Assembly: GCA_014706385.1 (NCBI GenBank)
Contig: JACGZH010000008.1
Location: 1,054,001-1,118,000 of the forward strand
Direction of reading: 5' to 3'
Source: Phaffia rhodozyma
Lineage: Eukaryota > Basidiomycota > Tremellomycetes > Cystofilobasidiales > Mrakiaceae
DNA: 64,000 nucleotides
The notes under the pieces are model-generated. The model saw only the letters and a list, made by a program, of their open reading frames with translations, was not told the DNA's origin and did not search any database. Numbering within the stretch: position 1 is the stretch's first letter; each line of letters opens with the position of its first letter. The translations under genes were made by a program, and so were the position numbers. Shown one piece after another: positions 22,928 through 35,916 of this stretch.

Positions 22928-25900
22928 ATGTTAAATGATAGTTCTCTTGGTCTCTCTTATATATCTCCCGAGCCAATCCTCAGAGTTCGACTGACGAACC
23001 TGTTGGCAAGCTCGGCCAAACCTCTTCGTGGGCTCGATCAGATGTCATCCGGGTTCTCTGAGGGTAGACAATTTGGCAGGATTCCTCTACTTCAAGTCTT
23101 TGGCATGACTGAGGCCGGCCAGGTAATTCGGTCGAGTTCACTTGGATTGAGATGAGCTGCTATGCTAACAAAACGTCCTGTCTCTTTCTCTAGAGAGCAT
23201 GTGTCAATATCCATGGAGCATTTCCATATGTATATATCGAGTATCCGAGAGACAACTCGTTGGAACCCAAAACAGGTAGGTCATCTGTCTCCCCAGACGT
23301 TGATATAGAGCCCTCCAGTCTTCCTCGCTACCTACACGCTCATACATGTTGATTCTATAATTCCTCTAAGTCAAGCACTTCATATCCCGTCTCGGTTCTG
23401 CACTCAACTTTGCTCTTGCTAGGACCTTCAATGTCGACCCTCAGATTCGAGCCAAAGATCACTACGCATCTTCCGCCAACGTCATTCAATCGATAACCCT
23501 CGTCAAGGGTACCCCGTTCTACGGCTTTCACATTGGTCACACATATTTCCTTCGAATCGCATATACCAAGCCAACCTCTCGACAGCTTTTGATCAGAGTT
23601 CTCGCCGAAGGCGCCATCCTTGGTCAACGGTGGGACATTTTCGAGGGTCACTTGAACTTTGAGCTACAGTTTCTCTGCGACTTTGGGCTCTCAGGCTGTG
23701 GGTGGCTAGAAATCGCAGACGCTAGGTTTCGTGAACCCTTACCTGGTTAGTGCCGTAAGAACAGTCGTCTATCCGCTCTGCCGACTTATCCTTGTCGTTT
23801 CATTCGCTGTTCTCCTGTTCTGATGGATCGATAATCTAGAACAACACCCAAAGCTCAACCCAAGATCAGAAGCTCACTTGCCATCTCGACTCCGGAAGTG
23901 GTCGACCAAAACAACTTCTGGACGATATCTTCATCCACATCTGTCACCAGCTAGGTCTACTCGAACGACACTCGAGCTTGACATCCATGTGTCCTCGATC
24001 CTCAATCGGCTCGCGCTTAAACCCCGCGATCTTCACCACGACTTCATCGAACTCCGACACGGCCTTGCCTCAGAACGAAAGCTACTCAACTCATTAGAAG
24101 AACTGTGGGAGGATGAACGAAAGCGCAGAAGAGAAGCTGGCAATGTAGGAACCAAAGGTATGCAAGGTTTGAGCTACGGAGAGAGAGAGGGTGTAGCGAA
24201 CAAGATTCCCGGAAAAGGTATGGGCTGGAACTCAGAGGAGCGGTGGTGGTCAGAAGTACGGCTTCGAATCCAACAAGATCGAGACGCATTGAACGAACAC
24301 GATGAGAAAAAAAGTTACGAGCTTTCGGATCTGCTGATGGAATCATCGGAGCCAAAGGAGCGGAGAGACGAACGAGCTAAATGGGACCATGTGAGTCTTA
24401 AAGCTTCTATATAGACCTTTCTTTATGTACGTATTCGACAGATTATCTGATTGAAATGGATCCCAATGGATAGTACATTCCCACCACGTTCGCCGCTCTG
24501 ACAAAAGGATGGCCCTCAGAGCCAATGCCGTTTCGAGAAATGATCCTTCCTTCGCCATCCCAAGCTCCGATCGATTACCCTCCGCCTACTCCATATGACG
24601 ATACACTTCTCCCTTCAGAATTTGTGGGAGAAGACTCGTCGACTAATGATATTCTATCGCGAACGTCCTCACAGCCAGCAGAAGATGTTGATATCGATAT
24701 GGTCATCGCAGCCTCTCAAGCCGTGTTTGATGTTGAGAGAAAAGAGAAGGCCAACCCAGCTCGGGATCCATGGGGAATACCAATTACCAAGGAGGAAGAA
24801 TCAGACGATGATGAAGAAGAAACTCTCCCCAAAGAACAGGAAGCTCCCTTGCCTTGGGATGCCGACTTCGATTTTGAGGATGAATTTTACGGTACACAAC
24901 GGGTCGAGCGCACAGATCCAAAAGAGAAGAGTCAAGAGATAAGTATGCCCCAGAGTCCCAAAAGGATCTCAAGGGAGAAGAGACGTCGGGAAGAGGACAG
25001 TCTCCCGAGTTCATCTTTGTCTGCAGCTGGCTGGGAGTCCCCGTTTCAATCTTCAACAGAGCCATCTATGTCACCCCTGGATTCACCCACAAATTCTATC
25101 AGTCCCAAATCCAAACACTGCCGCCGCTCATCCCGCTTGTCTCAATCACCTACTCATGACCAAGCTCCATCCGTATTGACCCGTGCCTCACCATCTCTCA
25201 TGCAGTCACCTGAGATGTCTTCAGGATCGCAAATGACCAACCCAATTCGTAGTCCAGAGATATCGAGAGATGCCGATGAAAAAGAAAGCGATCCTAAATC
25301 GACGCCTACTATGTGGTCTCTTCCCAGAACGCGACCTACAATAACTCCTCTCGAAATTCAATCAACGACATCTCGGCAGATCGTAAATGTTCCAAGTTCT
25401 ATTTATAAACCAGCATCCGGGAATACAACAGCAGAGAAAATCGCACGGTCTTCAGCGGCGGACGACTCTTTTTTTGATGCATCACTCGATGCAGGGGATG
25501 ACTGGATTTTCTCTCAGACCGGGCCGGATTCTGTATTGTCTTCTCTGCGGGCCGATCGGTCGGTCCAGCAGGTATCCAACGATAGTTCTTCTCCAGTTAA
25601 ACAATTGCTTATGAGTCGTGTCGAGACTCAGTCAGATGCAGCGACAAATAATCCGCTTGGTGGGCCCTATGGCTTATCATCTAGTTCCTATTCAATACGG
25701 AGAGCTCAACATAAGAGTAATCGAGAGAATGCCAAAGACGCGCCCTTAAGCCTACCCACTGATACTTCTGAAGCGACGATAGACCAGCCAGTCCTTAACC
25801 CTTCAGTCATTCGTCAGTCGGATCAGTTGTCTTTTTTGCCTTTTTGTCTCGGTTTGAGTTAACACGTTTGGCTATCTAATGATTGCATTTGAATAGCATC

Positions 25901-28900
25901 GGTCGACTCGATCATCTCCTCCTCAGCTCAGCTCAAGACATCGGCGTTTATCCCTTCACCTTCGCAACAATCTAAACAATCTCTGGCATCTCCCACAGAA
26001 TATGGCTGTGATATTGATTATCAAGATCCCTACTTCTCCAATCCAGTCGACGTTCCAAAGTTTCCTAGAGAGTATGCCGGAAGACTCTGGACGTTTGATA
26101 AAAACGGTAATTCTATCCGTCCTGAAGAGGTCTGGTCGCCGAACGTGTTCGATGGCATTCGAGATCAACCCGAAATCGGAGGTAGCAGAGTCTTTAAATG
26201 GGGCGGTCTTAAGGGAGGTCTTTCAAGATTCAGACGAATGGTCGTGGGAGAAGTAGCATCTTTGGAACTAGGTCATCGCGCACCATCGAGGAGTGAGGCT
26301 AAGGAGTGGCTAAAGAAGGATATTCAAGCAAAAGAGAATCGTGGGTTTATCTACTTCTTGGTATCCTGTTCTCTTTTTCTACTCTTTTATCTTTTATCGA
26401 GATCAATATTATTACTTTGTGTCTATGTTATCTTGTTGTATCCAAAAAGTTTCTCACAAACTACTTTTTTAATCAATTTTTAATAGGGAGAAAAAAGATT
26501 TTCGCATCTCAGGTATGTCTCCATGTTTAATACTCATTCCAACAATTCTTGGGGGGTTTCGACCAGCGATTGTTTGCTAACCGTGTATTTGTTTTTTTTT
26601 TGCTGGGGAAATGTTCTGATCATAAGATAGAAGGACCTACTCAGTTGAATACTCAAGGATTTAAGTTCAGTCAGATTAATGAAGTCTCTAGCTCTCGGGA
26701 GAAGAGGTTCATGAGTGTTATGTCTCTAGAAGTCCTTCGTTAGTCTTAATGTGTTACCTCTTTTCTTTGACCATGAAGCTAACTTATGCTTAAACAAACT
26801 GGCTCTGCTTTACATCCTCTCTTCTCACAATCGGTTTATAGCTGCAACAAGGAATGGCCATCTACCAGATGCCAGAGAAGATCCTATTCTCGCTGTTTTT
26901 TTCTGCTTTCAAAGCGATGGGCAAGCTTTCGACAACTGTTATATGCCAGGATGCCATGTCGGGCTCATCATCATTATGACAGACGACCATTCTAGCAATC
27001 ACAGTCAACCACCTTCGACAGATCCCAGGCGCACTATAGGATCGCGTCCGATAGAGCCTGAGTTTGTGTCTAGCGAATTGGACCTTTTAAATTTATTGAC
27101 TGAGAAGGTCTGGGCTTGGGACCCAGACATCTTGAGTGGCTGGGAAGTACAGGGAGCATCTTGGGGATATGCTACGAAACGAATGTCGCTTTATGGAGGT
27201 GATATCTCTCCGATATTTCTTATTATAACACTTCTGGAGTGATGAACTGACAGCACTTACTCCATGGTACATGCTCTTTGGGTTCTCTTTGAACAGGCGA
27301 ACAGTTCTTTATGGCGGAGCTTTCTCCTGTACTGGATACAGACGGCCAAAACACATCGTCTGAATATGACTCCGATCATAGCTCCGCCTTCCAGATCCAA
27401 GGGAGGCATGTCTTTAATCTATGGAGGATGCTTCGAGCAGAACTGAACCTCAATCAATACACATTCGAAAACGTGGCTTTTCATCTTCTTCATCGTCGGT
27501 AAGCAGCTTCCTTTCGACCATCTGTATCTTCAGGGTGTGGTCTTTTGTCTGAAGCTCTTCTCGTCATGTGGCATGCAGAGTTCCCAAATTCTCTCCACAA
27601 AGTCTCCAAGATTGGTTCTGCTCGGACATACCGTCCAAAGTGATTCGGTGTATCAATCACTTTCTTCTTCGAGCTGTGATGATTATCGAGATGCTAGATT
27701 TATCGGAACTTGTTTCTCGAAATGCGTGAGTGGTTTTTCAAAATCATCCGGATTGACATTCCATATGATGGGAGATTTTACAGATTGACATGGACCCAAT
27801 TTCTGCAAGGACAGAGAGTTCGCACGGGTATATGGCGTTGACTTCTCGGACGTTTATCAAAGAGGGTCTCAATTCAAAGTAGAGTCTTTCATGTTCAGAA
27901 TAGCTAAGCCTGAGAGTCTGTTGTTCCGTACACCTACTCGAGAACAGGTCAGTGTTTTGTCAACGTGGAGTCGATATGGTATGTACGTCTTCGGACAGGC
28001 ACTGATGCCCTTAGTACTTCTTTCTTTACAGGTCGGCCAACAAGCCGGGGCGGAATGTATTCCTATGGTGATGGAGCCTCAATCAGCCTTCTACAAGGAC
28101 CCAGTAGTAGTCCTTGACTTTCAGTCCCTCTATCCATCAATTATGCTTGCGTATAATATCTGCTATTCGACTTGTCTCGGACGCGCCGACCGACTGAAGG
28201 ATAAAGATGGGAATCCGACTGACAGGTTTGGCTTTACCAACTTAGAGCTCTCACCTGGGACGCTTGAGGTACTCGAGGATCACATCACTAGTAAGTTTGG
28301 CTGTGTAGACCTCCTTCTTAAAGATATTGATAGATTGATTTCAAACTGAAATATGCTATTATACAATGCTCTGTGTTGGTAGTTTCTCCTAACGGGATGA
28401 TGTTTGTGAAACCAACTGTGAGAAAGAGTTTACTTGCGAAGATGCTTGGCGAGATATTAGATACCCGGGTGATGGTCAAGGACGCTATGAAGGGATATAA
28501 GAGCAACAAGGTGATCATTGTTACGTATCCATCTACGCTGCGACAGTAGTGATATAGGCTGATCAGTGTGAGTTTACTGCCATACAGAGCTTGACGAGAA
28601 CATTAAACTCTAGACAACTTGCGTTAAAGCTTTTAGCCGTAAGACTGTTTTATCGAGATTGTCTACTGCCTCGATTTTGACTTCAAGTTTGACATGCATT
28701 GTTTTGAATCTGCCGCTTTTTTCAAACCTTCAGAATGTCACTTATGGCTATACTTCCGCTAGTTTTTCGGGTCGAATGCCCCATATTCAGGTGGCGGACT
28801 CAATTGTGCAGTACGGTCGCGAGTCCCTCGAAAAAGTTTGTCTTTTACATGTCTATACTTGAATAACCAATGCTGGAGGTCTCATATCTCTCTTACTGCA

Positions 28901-30671
28901 GGCGATTTCTCTCATTCACTCGACCCCTGAATGGGGCGCACATGTCGTGTATGGAGATACCGATAGTTTGTTTGTCCATCTTCCGGGAAAGAGCAAAGAG
29001 ATGGCTTTCCGGATCGGATATGAGATGGCTGATGCGATCACGGCTAAGAACCCAAAACCAATGAAATTGAAATTTGAAAAGGTTTGCGTTCTATCAACTT
29101 TTTCTCTGGTATCAATAAGTATAGTGCTGACGAACTTCTGTGTTCATAATTTCGACCATGACAGGTTTATCTTCCCTGCGTGTTACAGTCCAAGAAGAGA
29201 TACGTTGGGTTCAAATACGAGCATCCCGACGAACTTGTCCCGACATTTGATGACAAAGGTATCGAGACCGTAAGACGAGATGGGATACCTGCTCAGCAAA
29301 AGGAACTCAAAGAATGTATAAAGTGAGTTTTGTTTGATTTCTAACATACTGCACATTAGGTTATTCAGAAGCGTGTCTTGCTAACATACTTGAGACTAAC
29401 GAAACTTTGTCGGTCTATTTTGAACAGGTTGTTGTTCAGAGATCCAGACCTCTCAAGAGTCAAAGAATATTGTTATCGTCAGTGGACTAGAATACTTCAA
29501 GGCCGAGTTTCCGTTCAGGACTTCACTTTCGCCAAAGAAGTCCGTTTGGGATCTTATAGGTAAGTTCAGAATACGGTTGTTTGTTTCATGTGTTTGCTGT
29601 TCAGTTTTCTCATCGCTTCCTTGCTCGTTCTTCTTTCTTTCTTTTATAATCAACATCAATCTAAACAGCGAAAAAAGTCATCCGCCTCATGTAGTGGTTG
29701 CTGCGATTCGAGCGAATCAAGATCCTGGTGACGAGCCTCAGTACGGAGAGCGTGTACCCTACGTGATTGTCCAAGGGGAACCTGGAGAGCCTCAGTATAG
29801 ACGAGCGCGTCGACCGGAAGATGCGTTGGAGGACGAGTGAGTCGTTTGTCTCCTGTGACCCGACCGTACTGGCGCCTTAATAGACTTGATTTTTTTGATG
29901 GCTGATTTTACTTCGTTTTTTTCTTTCACCGATCCACAGAGGACTGCGACTAGATGGTGAATATTACATACAAAATATGCTAATCCCGCCTCTTGGCCGA
30001 GTTTTCAACCTATTAGGAGCGGACGTAGCGGGTTGGTACCGAACGATGCCTCGTCCGAAGTGGATTGAGCCTGCTCCTTTTGGTATACCTTCTTCTTCGG
30101 CTGTTACTACTGCTGCTTCTGCTGTTGGTCCGGACCCATTAGGTCCTGCGCAGATGATTGAGAGCGCTAGAGGGAAAGTTGTTGCTCGAAAGATTAAGTT
30201 GACAGACCACTTCAAGAGTGATCTTTGTTTTTTGTGCAAAGCTGAAACCCATCTAGGTAATAATTTCCTATCTTTCAGGCAAAGAGCTTTTCGTTTAGTG
30301 AGCAACCCTGAATAGTTGCTGAAACGTTTGCCTTCTCTCTCTGCATTGTTCGTGATCGCGGCTTATAGTCCCCGCGATATGTAAATCGTGTCGATCCGAT
30401 CCTTACACCACGATCTACGCTCTTCAGAACCATCGACAACAAGCCGAAACTCGATTAACGTCCACTCAGTTGATCTGCAGTTCCTGCTCTTCTACGCTCG
30501 CTTCAGAGAGAATAGACTGCATCAGCCTGGATTGTCCGATCATGTATGAGCGGGTCAAATTGAACCGAAGGGTTAATGGTCTGGCTGGCGTCGGAGAGTT
30601 TATCAAGGGACTGGAAGAGGAAGAAGCGAGGAGACGAGAGGCAGAGGTGATTGATTTAACGTTATTTTGAG
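22928..30671 (+). CDS. REV3: DNA polymerase zeta catalytic subunit (B-family translesion polymerase)
   Basis: Many short exons over 7.7 kb; the start at 22928 gives MLNDSSLGLSYISPEP. Landmarks in order: the N-terminal domain with RACVNIHGAFPYVYIEYP, then TPFYGFHIGHTYFLRI; TTLELDIHVSSILNRL; and a long disordered Ser/Asp/Glu-rich insert (about 24480-25860) typical of Rev3. The exonuclease fold is degenerate: the first motif reads MSLEV where proofreading polymerases have D-x-E. The polymerase domain has region II DFQSLYPSIMLAYN near 28120, region III KLLANVTYGYTSASFSGR near 28730, and region I VVYGDTDSLFVHL near 28960. At the C-terminus, CysA is CFLCKAE...AICKSC and CysB is CSSC...CISLDC, the [4Fe-4S] site that binds Pol31/Pol32. 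Pol zeta extends from mismatched or lesion-containing ends and causes most damage-induced mutagenesis. The stop is at 30669-30671. The ACGCGT boxes upstream suggest G1/S control. Confidence 0.95.
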
Positions 30672-31022
30672 AGCATGAGGTTTCAATAGCAGGTAGGAGA
30701 GAGACAAAGTAATCAATCGAGGGGAGCATACACGTCAGATGATAAGGTAGGTGTATGTACGTCGTTCATCAAAGTTTACATGAAGGCAGATACAAATAGG
30801 AGAAAGGAGAAGGGAGGAAGGAGAACATAGAGATACTTTGAATATGATCACAGAATAATTCGTACAAAAACAATGATAAAGGACAACTGGTGTATATGAG
30901 CGAAAGAATCCCTCTGGGGCTACTACCATAGTTCCCCACCTCGAACAAAGGGCAATCGGTTTCCAGATTTCTGGCGCTTCTCCAACTCGTAGTACAATGA
31001 CCTGTATCAATCACTATCACCA
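30672..31022. other. Convergent 3' intergenic region
   Basis: Lies between the REV3 stop and the caleosin stop. Minus-strand frames here are short and overlap the expected caleosin 3' UTR. Nothing else was seen. Confidence 0.4.
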
Positions 31023-32426
31023 TCAGTGACAAGACCCCCGAGAAAGGAGTCTACTAGAAAAGACAGACGACCTGAAATTGAACAAGAAAATAAATATATA
31101 TATTAAATAAACTGCTTACCCATCGTACTGCTTTCGAACACTCCTTTCATCAAGGATCCCAGTTTGGGGGTCGGCTGCTAGGAGCCAAAGGTATCCCCAC
31201 AGGAAAACCTGAAACGTCTGTACATAATTTACGCCGCGGGACCAAAGAGGTATCAACATATCGAGGTGTCAGCTCGTGAAGCCCGTGGTTTTGAAAGGAC
31301 CGTTCGCTCTGCTTTGTTTAGATCAAAAGGGGAGGTGATAAAATTCGAGGAAATGTGCAACGAACCCAACCGATGAGATCCAGGACGTTTCGGTTTGCTT
31401 TCCACATCGTCACGATCTCTGAAAAATACAAGCCTCCTTTTTGGTCTCTATCGAAATGAGAGAAGGACATAAAGAATAGGTGAGAAAAGCTCGAGGCAGG
31501 CGGCTCAGAAATTCGGACATTACAGTACGTACTCGTCAAACTTCTTGAAGATCCTATCATATCGACCTTCATCAAATGTTCCTTCCATCGTATAAGATTC
31601 CGTATCACTTCCGGTCGCAAAATACCGATCCCGGTCCGGGTACAAGAGGATCATCATGTGAGATTGGTCATCAACGTTAGTAACTTGTTTTTCTTTGAAA
31701 ACGGGCTTGCTCTAACAAGGGTATATGCGCGCAGATACAGACCTTCCGTGCTTAGCTCGCGCAATCCTCCTTTAACGCAGAAGTCGGATGAATAGATAAG
31801 ATCTCAATCTGACCGAATCTAAGCGATCAAAGAGAGAAAGAAGGAGGACATACTCGACGTAAACGGGGAACCGCAGATCAGGTATCCAGCTTTCACATGT
31901 AGGGAACGAGACATGAAGTATGTGGAACGCCAGAGCCGATTGGAGGGCTATGAAGGTGTTGAAGCCAAGTGCTCTAAAGCCATTGTATGTATCCGTCGGA
32001 AATCTTGAGGAATTATAGTACAGCTTCAGGGTATCAGATTTCTATTTGGAAAGTTTTGGTTGGCTCGTTCATAGAATCGGAGGGACTTACATCACACCAG
32101 TTTTTCTTCTATCCCAAAATGAGACATCTGCACCCAAGGCAGACGCAAAGAACCTCGTATGCAATCAGTCTCATATATGTTATCTCGAAAGATCGAGACC
32201 TGCTAAGAGGAAAGAAAAAACCAGAAGGAGAGAGCCCTCAAATATATGTTGACAGTTTCCCGTCCACTCACGCTTTTGTAGAGCAGTAGGCTTCCATCCC
32301 AACCGAGAGAGTTCGCAGAACAAACCATATCAGAGCCAATCGCCTTGTTTTTCTTGAAGTTCTGCTACAGACAGCCTGAACGAGGATTCTTACCTTGTCT
32401 TGTTCACTGACGATTTGTCTAGGCAT
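31023..32426 (-). CDS. Caleosin (EF-hand haem peroxygenase-like lipid-droplet protein)
   Basis: Nine exons (32426-32394, 32290-32272, 32127-32091, 32003-31854, 31769-31743, 31607-31533, 31447-31366, 31208-31120, 31071-31023) sum to exactly 187 codons, giving 186 residues. Landmarks: ALQKHVSFWDRRKTGVIFP holds the first conserved His and the EF-hand loop. TYNGFRALGFN is followed by the hydrophobic stretch TFIALQSALAFHIL and a Pro-rich segment (SFPTCESWIPDLRFPVYVE). The second His motif is IARAKHGSDTESYTMEG. The C-terminal half has FDEDQKGGLYFSEIVTMWKA and RNVLDLIGW. Caleosins sit on lipid droplets or the ER and carry haem-dependent peroxygenase activity on fatty-acid hydroperoxides; both His residues are kept here. 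The EF-hand loop D-R-R-K-T-G-V-I-F-P-T-D lacks the usual acidic residues at positions 3 and 5 and has Asp instead of Glu at 12, so calcium binding may be weak. The protein is short for the family. Confidence 0.9.
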
Positions 32427-32619
32427 GATGCTGAGATGTGTATATGTGTGTTCGAGGGGGAGAAGAGTAGACAAACGGATCGATTTGGATTCGCCAGAAT
32501 AGCTAGCATCGAGATCGAGCTTTCATCTCTGGACAATCATTCTGAAACGTCATCTGATCAAAACGTTGCTCGCCATGACTGCGGACATTCTTCTATCTAC
32601 CTCTGTATACACATATAGA

Positions 32620-35600
32620 CTAATCATCGTTCCCTCCACCTCCGAAAGATTTCCACTTGCTGGTACTCGATTGAGAAGCTTCCATCCGTTTTCTGTGTTC
32701 TTCCTCTGTTTCCGGTTCGTCTTCAATGTTTCTGAACACTTTTGGCTGGTTTGCCCAAGCTCCGGCCCATACACTATTTCGTTTACATGCCGAGGACGAC
32801 GCGGTTAGTTCTTGTGCCGTAAGGCGAGAGATGGAAAAGAGAAACGAAACGAACGGATTTGTCTCGGCCACATTGGCATATTTGAGCAAAGCTTCTCGAG
32901 GCTATGGAACAGACGACGAATCCGAACAGATGAAAGGATGAGCTGAGCAAGGGGTTGAGAAGATCGCGTTAAGAGAAAGAGCAAGAAACTTACGTCCTCC
33001 TCTCGGGTGTTGTCTTTGATGACTCCTCGTAGGAGATGTTGAGTGGCACTCGCTCCGACTCTTCCACCCTTTCCTGGTCCACTCATTGGTTCCGCCGGCT
33101 TCCTCGTCTTGACCGGATCCGCCCTTTCCTTCTCCCGCTTCCGTTTTCCGCCACCCAACAGCCTGTTCTCCTCTCTGTACATCGGAAGTGAATGAGGCGT
33201 GATGATCACCTGAGGCATGGTCAAGTCCGTAATAGAATCTAGGTGGATCGGTGCCGACCGGGGGAGTTTCGATAACGGAAGGAGCGCTCCATGAGTTGAG
33301 GCTGTGGGTGAATAGAGGACGTTGATCCGGCCGGTGGAGGACGCGGTGACGATCTAGTTTGAGGATTAAAAGTCAGGATTGGACGCAACCGTATGTCAAT
33401 AAAGACCAAAGAGAGGGAGAAGATAAACAACATGTTTACCTGATTAATTCTGGAATGCCATTCAACTCTGACGACACTTCCCTCACCAACATCCACCCTT
33501 CGTTCCTCTTCCAGGCCTTCCTTTCCAAGCACGACAAGCTCACCCGACTTTTTCTCTCCTCCAGGCCTGAGAGCGACTCCGGTGAGGATATGTCTGTCGT
33601 CTGGTGAGAATATCACGTTTGTCTCTGCGTACAAGTTCGGAAGGTTTGACGCGGTGAAAAGTGGTTGACGGATCGATCGGAGATCCCATACTTTGAGAGG
33701 GGGAGGAAAAACATGCGTCAATTTGAGACAGTCTGGTTCATCCGTCTACGGAGTGTGTAAGGTGCTTTGGAGGGGAAAAGGCTAGTGACTCACATTTGAC
33801 AGTATCGTCCCCCCCTCGGGTAATAACCGTGCGGCCGTCTATCGAGAAACATATCGAGCTAGTCTCCGAACCTTTGATATGAGCGGTCTCATTTGTCATG
33901 TTTGGTCGAGCAAAGTTGCCCGAGGTGGACCAGATATGCAGCGTGCCGTCCAAGCCGGCTATTCAGGTTTAAATTCAGATAAAATCAGGGATGACATGAT
34001 TAGACTACGGAATGAACAATCTCTGGGGGTTTCCTCAAAAATTAATATAGAGAACGGAGGAGTGAACGAACTTGCACCGATGTGTTTTCCGTCTGGACTA
34101 TAAGCACAACTGGTGACCTTTGTTCTTGCGCCTCTTTCCTTAGACTTCACGTTAATCACCACTTTCTGCTTCCGACGGTTCTCGACGTCCCATATTCTAA
34201 GTAGCAGTGGGAAGGAAATACATATGAGTGGTTTCAGATGACCTCATCAGCGTTCATATCTAGATGAATAGCTAGTCTCGATCAAAGGAAGAGAAGAGAG
34301 AGAGGAGAGAGGAGAGAGAAATGGAAAGACGAACCTGACGGTACTATCGTTGGAGCTCGTCACGAACTCTGCATTATTTTTTGGGTTGAACCACCCAGAG
34401 GTAAGCTCTGCTACGTGTCCTCTAAGAGGAAAGAGAAGTGAACAGGGCAGAAACAGTCTAAGCTGTGTGTTGCTTTTCTTTCCTCTTAGAAACAAGAGGA
34501 GAAGAATCGAATGGAGAAAACGAACGAGGTATGCTTCATGTCTCGAATGTATGGATCTCCTTTCATGTACTGCGTTCCTTTTCCGTCGCTTAAGATCGAT
34601 CAGAGAAAACAATGAGTTGCAAATGATTCAGTGCATGGTTAGCGAACAGGGTCTGTAACGGATAACGAATCAGATCCTAGATGACTCACCCAGGCTCTCC
34701 GTCTCTGGAGTAAACTTGTGGTTGACTGGTACCAGTGACGACCAAGAGATTTGACCCATCAGAAGAATAAGACAAGTTGTGAATCTATCGAAAGAGGCAC
34801 TGTTAGTAGAATAATCTACAGAGGAGGTTCCTGTCCAAGCCGTTGACTAGAAATAACAGGAACGTACATGATACGATCCAGCCGGTTCGAAACTTCTGAA
34901 AGGCTTGTAGCCCCCGTTATCTGGTAGACCGGCCGTCATTCCTCCGAAATCATACAACTTGACGTCATAGTCGTGGGAACCCGTCGAGACTCGAGCTCCT
35001 GCCGGATCGATCGCTAGTGCAGATACGGGCTTTAAGGGAAGATGAGAGGCGCGAAAGGTTAGACTAACTAGGTAAGATATGCTACAGAGGGTATTAGATA
35101 TCAGTATAGGGCTAAGAAGGACGCGACACGAACCTTTCCATGGTCTTTCCAGGTGATCTCGTGCGAGATTGGTAGGAAATCAGTTTGCTCTTCAGGACCT
35201 AGGTCGTCTTCGTCATCTTCATTATCCTCATCCTCGTCCTTCTCATCGGGTCTGTCGATCCCGTCAGCCTTGATCTCCTTATGAACGGGCTCAGCGTTCT
35301 CTGACGAAGAGATTTTGGCTGTCGGCAGGGTTGAGGGAACGAGAGAGGGGGAAGGCTCTGATGGGACTGGTTGAGGTTTAGGAGACGTTGCCACAAGCTC
35401 AGACTGACGTAATCGTCAAAGTTTGACAAGGAAAAGAAGTTGAAATAAGTGAAAGAGAAGGTATTTCCGAATCGGCCAGTCAGTCAAAAGCATCAGGAGC
35501 GAGGACCAACGCGTGACGCGTGGAAGGAACAATAAATGAGAAAGGAAACGAAGAAGGATGAGGGCGGAACTTACTGTTCGTTTGGTCTGTTCCAGCTTAG

Positions 35601-35679
35601 CCGAAGTGTTCACTTTCTTGGCCGGGGCCTTTTTCCCGAACGAGCCGAAGCCCATCATCGCTGCAAAGTCTGGGTCCAT
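32620..35679 (-). CDS. WDR70/GAD-1 family WD40-repeat protein
   Basis: Start at ATG 35679 (MDPDFAAMMGFGSFGKK). About 100 disordered residues follow, with a very acidic block near 35200-35260 (DEKDEDEDNEDDEDDLGPEE). A seven-bladed WD40 domain then runs over several exons: LPISHEITWKDHGK, VSALAIDPAGARVSTGSHDYDVKLYDFGGM, SNDSTVRIWDVENRRKQK, GAACLDGTLHIWS, GRTVITRGGDDTVKVWDLRS and IFSPDDRHILTGVA. The conserved C-terminus includes VIITPHSLPMYREENR, DPVKTRKPAEP and GPGKGGRVGASATQHLL, then DPREALLKYANVAETNPFV. This order matches WDR70 / gastrulation-defective protein 1. In animals WDR70 acts in the nucleus with CRL4 ubiquitin ligase in H2B ubiquitylation and double-strand-break repair; the fungal role is inferred by homology. 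The stop is at 32620-32622. Confidence 0.9.
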
Positions 35680-35862
35680 CTTGGGTTGGGTGGATGAGTG
35701 TCGCAGGTTGAATGGAGACCGAAGAATGGATAGCGACTTTGATAGTTGAGACCGGACTGGACGACGGATGATGATGGATCTTTGTTAGGGTTAACCTCTC
35801 CAACAGACTGTAACCATGGCTCCCGATTATGACATTGTGTAAGGCTCGGTTGTTAAGAAGGT

Positions 35863-35884
35863 AACCAAGTGTAATCACTTGGTT
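35863..35884. repeat. Perfect 9-bp hairpin (AACCAAGTG/CACTTGGTT)
   Basis: AACCAAGTG at 35863-35871 and CACTTGGTT at 35876-35884 are exact inverse complements around a TAAT loop. It lies just outside the larger nested inverted repeat and upstream of WDR70. Confidence 0.7.
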
Positions 35885-35916
35885 CGCGGGGTGACACTTA
35901 GGCTCTGGCGATTAAT

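Noticed and set aside
24525..24600. Rev7-binding motif in the REV3 insert
   Set aside because: ILPSPSQAP is close to but does not cleanly fit the P-x4-P pattern; recorded only as a possibility under the REV3 finding.
32272..32474. Minus-strand ORF MSTLLPLEHTYTH... as the caleosin N-terminus
   Set aside because: It reads through an intron; splicing 32394 to 32290 restores the exact caleosin motif ALQKHVSFW instead.
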